From T1SED10-198M sp003554345 [NCBI: Candidatus Sumerlaeota bacterium] (lineage in GTDB: Bacteria; Sumerlaeota; T1SED10-198M): a stretch of DNA of 5,814 nucleotides. Positions 5,153-5,814 of this stretch are shown piece after piece. The translations under genes and the position numbers were made by a program. The stretch spans positions 1-5,814 of the forward strand of contig PWGE01000290.1 of assembly GCA_003554345.1 (NCBI GenBank). Direction: 5' to 3'. Position 1 is the stretch's first letter. Every line of letters starts with the position of its first letter. The notes below the pieces were generated by a model that was not told the origin of the DNA, searched no databases, and was given only the letters and a program-made list of their open reading frames with translations.

Positions 5153-5814
5153 ATGCATTTAGGTATAGATGCTGGTTCTTCCACCGTAAAGGTCGTCCTG
5201 TTCTCTCCGGAAAAAAAACTGTTATTTACCTGCTATCAGAAGCATCACGGCAAGGTACGGCAGGTATTACTTGATTCACTCCGGCGAATAGATGAAAAAT
5301 GGCGTGACATGCCACTAACAGTAGGAATGACGGGAACAACTGCAGGAAGAACAGCTGCTTGCCTGGAATTACCGTTCATGCAGGAAGTAAAGGCATTGTC
5401 TTCCTGGGTCAAAAGAAAGCATCCTGATGCCGGAGGTATAGTGGAAATCGGTGGCGAGGATGCCAAATTTGTTCTCCTGGAAAAAGAAAAGAACCCTATA
5501 ATGAAAATGAACGGCAACTGTGCCGGCGGTACGGGTTCTTTTATTGAACAAATGGCTCAGTTGCTGGACGTGTCCCTGGAAAAACTTGATGCCCTTGCCC
5601 AGAAAAACAGCAGAACTCTGCCCATTGCTTCACGATGCGGCGTGTTTGCTAAAACAGATATTCAGTCCTTATTGAACCAGGGGTATCCCCGGGAAGATGT
5701 GGCATGGTCCATTTTCCAGGCAGCAGCAAATCAATATACCACCAGTCTTATGAGCGGGTTGGAACCCAAAGGGGTTCTTATCATGGGTGGAGGTCCTTTG
5801 ACCCATTTTCAATC
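5153..5814 (+). CDS. Acyl-CoA dehydratase activase, BadF/BcrA/HgdC ATPase family (3' end outside window)
   Basis: The first 220 residues are present. Family members are homodimeric ASKHA-fold ATPases that bind ATP and pass an electron from a bridging [4Fe-4S] cluster to a 2-hydroxyacyl-CoA dehydratase or benzoyl-CoA reductase partner in the cytoplasm. Visible here are the phosphate-1 motif GIDAGSST at 4-11, GMTGTTAG, the second phosphate motif EIGGEDAKF at 98-106, NGNCAGGTGSF at 120-130 with Cys123, ASRCGVFAKTDI with Cys162, and the adenosine-type MGGGP near 213. Cys123 and Cys162 are 39 residues apart, the same spacing as cluster ligands Cys127 and Cys166 of Acidaminococcus HgdC. Wording such as KMNGNCAGGTGSFIEQMA and SRCGVFAKTDIQSLLNQG is typical of the very large activases carrying DUF2229 regions (about 1400 residues), so a long fusion is likely but lies outside the window. 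No partner dehydratase is visible. Start codon set by the strong Shine-Dalgarno site. Confidence 0.93.
   Translation, partial: MHLGIDAGSSTVKVVLFSPEKKLLFTCYQKHHGKVRQVLLDSLRRIDEKWRDMPLTVGMTGTTAGRTAACLELPFMQEVKALSSWVKRKHPDAGGIVEIGGEDAKFVLLEKEKNPIMKMNGNCAGGTGSFIEQMAQLLDVSLEKLDALAQKNSRTLPIASRCGVFAKTDIQSLLNQGYPREDVAWSIFQAAANQYTTSLMSGLEPKGVLIMGGGPLTHFQ

Noticed and set aside
5245-5551. Two minus-strand frames of 60 and 90 codons
   Set aside because: Both are antisense to the activase, whose ATP-binding and cluster motifs are clear on the plus strand.

Overview
This is an AT-rich bacterial window with three protein-coding genes, two of them cut by the window edges, separated by two long AT-rich intergenic stretches. 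The gene content suggests a bacterium with anaerobic or low-redox metabolism: a large multi-PAS sensor kinase, a membrane-anchored DUF302 protein and an iron-sulfur activator of the 2-hydroxyacyl-CoA dehydratase/benzoyl-CoA reductase type. Deltaproteobacteria, Planctomycetes/Brocadiales, Nitrospirota or Clostridia-like lineages would all fit. The sequence alone does not decide the phylum.

Positions 1-3131, minus strand: one uninterrupted reading frame of 1043 codons, with its 3' end beyond position 1. It encodes a soluble hybrid histidine kinase in the order degenerate receiver, PAS, PAS (with a Cys cluster), GAF (with CxxC), PAS, PAS, HisKA, HATPase. The long plus-strand open frames over this region are antisense shadows.

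Positions 3132-3999: a divergent intergenic region of 868 bases. Each end carries a candidate promoter with the same extended -10 element (TGATATAAT), one for the kinase and one for the DUF302 gene. Between them are small inverted repeats and several short overlapping open frames on both strands, none of which I can support as a gene.

Positions 4000-4494, plus strand: a 164-residue DUF302 protein with an N-terminal membrane anchor. It has no visible Shine-Dalgarno sequence and its nearest -10 box is so close to the ATG that the mRNA could be leaderless.

Positions 4495-5152: 658 bases holding a terminator-like inverted repeat, the frameshifted remnant of a small Cys-rich zinc-ribbon protein on the minus strand, a pair of 7-bp repeats 21 bp apart, and a good promoter followed by an approximately 177-nt leader.

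Positions 5153-5814, plus strand: the N-terminal 220 residues of an ASKHA-fold, [4Fe-4S]-dependent acyl-CoA dehydratase activase. Both cluster cysteines are present, and the style of the sequence resembles the very large DUF2229-type activases.

The three genes do not form an operon: the kinase is divergent, and the other two are separated by 658 bases with their own promoters. No functional link among them is demonstrated. I found no clearly novel multi-gene system. The points most worth checking are the kinase's pseudo-receiver and Cys motifs, the SD-less/leaderless DUF302 gene, the broken zinc-ribbon gene and the long activase leader.
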